Part shown: positions 5,179 to 5,315 of the stretch, in pieces
Layout of the letters: every line of letters starts with the position of its first letter
Position numbering within the stretch: the stretch's first letter is position 1
Assembly (NCBI GenBank): GCA_002414125.1
Contig: DHYN01000036.1
Location: forward strand, 5,491-10,805
DNA: 5,315 bases
Direction of reading: 5' to 3'
DNA from: Ruminococcus sp. UBA5129
GTDB lineage: Bacteria; Bacillota; Clostridia; Oscillospirales; Ruminococcaceae
Notes under the pieces: generated by a model
What the model was told of the DNA's origin: nothing
What the model saw: the letters and a program-made list of their open reading frames with translations, nothing else
Database searches by the model: none
Program-made: the position numbers and the translations under genes

Positions 5179-5207
5179 TTGACAAAGACGAAAAAGAATG
5201 GTATAAT
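5179..5207 (+). promoter_or_regulatory. Consensus promoter P1 (stable-RNA type)
   Basis: TTGACA (5179-5184), a 17-base spacer ending TGG (extended -10), TATAAT (5202-5207), then AATAAAGCTGTCG. It is perfect at both hexamers. No coding sequence with a ribosome binding site follows in the window, so it is probably the first of two tandem promoters for an operon beyond the right edge. Confidence 0.85.
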
Positions 5208-5246
5208 AATAAAGCTGTCGGACGAGGACATGCAAAATACTGAAAA

Positions 5247-5264
5247 GAAATTTGAAAAAATTTC
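5247..5264 (+). repeat. AT-rich inverted repeat between P1 and P2
   Basis: GAAATTT (5247-5253) and AAATTTC (5258-5264) are perfect complements around GAAA, just upstream of the P2 -35 box. The A-tracts here could equally act as a curved or UP-element-like region for P2. There is no T-tract after it, so it is not a terminator. Confidence 0.45.
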
Positions 5265-5273
5265 AAAAAGTAC

Positions 5274-5302
5274 TTGACAAGCCTCTGAAGATATGATATA
5301 AT
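5274..5302 (+). promoter_or_regulatory. Consensus promoter P2 (stable-RNA type)
   Basis: TTGACA (5274-5279), a 17-base spacer ending TGA (extended -10), TATAAT (5297-5302), then ATTAAAGTTGTCG to the window end. The downstream 13 bases match those after P1 at 11 positions. The spacer shares CCTC-N-GA with the tRNA-operon promoter. P1 and P2 are 95 bases apart. Confidence 0.88.
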
Positions 5303-5315
5303 ATTAAAGTTGTCG

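Noticed and set aside
5050..5277. Plus-strand open frame of 75 codons at the right end
   Set aside because: It overlaps the end of the transglutaminase-like gene in another frame, runs through promoter P1 and has no ribosome binding site or recognisable domain.

Overview
The window looks like core chromosome from a low-to-moderate-GC, Gram-positive, spore-forming-lineage bacterium (Clostridia, perhaps Ruminococcus/Oscillospiraceae-like; this placement is inference). The support is AGGAGG-type ribosome binding sites, near-consensus sigma-A promoters with 17-base spacers, CCA encoded in every tRNA gene, a ymdB-spoVS pair, and Firmicutes-style YjbR and NYN/OST-HTH proteins.

Left third (1-2000, minus strand): read in the direction of transcription, the order is ymdB (TTG start), spoVS, recG. 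recG runs off the left edge, so only its N-terminal 232 codons are present. ymdB and spoVS each have a clear sigma-A-type promoter. A strong intrinsic terminator sits between spoVS and recG, and its T-tract almost touches the recG ribosome binding site, so recG may depend on readthrough. A perfect 7+7 dyad overlaps the ymdB stop codon and lies just upstream of the spoVS promoter.

Middle (2000-3020, plus strand): a divergent promoter drives a small MmcQ/YjbR-family gene. A tRNA operon follows with a fully consensus extended -10 promoter, a leader hairpin, the genes Val(UAC)-Asp(GUC)-Phe(GAA)-Gly(GCC), and a canonical terminator. The first three tRNA genes are almost abutting. The fourth is separated by 59 bases that form a long inverted repeat.

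Right part (3063-5123, plus strand): a two-gene operon encodes a NYN-domain (PIN-like) putative RNase with two C-terminal OST-HTH/LOTUS domains, and a membrane-anchored transglutaminase-like protein with an intact Cys-His-Asp triad. The last 190 bases hold no gene but carry two perfect, closely related TTGACA-N17-TATAAT extended -10 promoters in tandem. They resemble the tRNA promoter, which suggests that an rRNA or tRNA operon begins just beyond the right edge.

No mobile element, CRISPR array or obvious new defence system is visible. The most interesting items are the tandem stable-RNA promoters, the spoVS control region (CRP-like dyad plus a possible leader pseudoknot), the NYN-LOTUS-LOTUS/transglutaminase operon and the structured Phe-Gly tRNA spacer.
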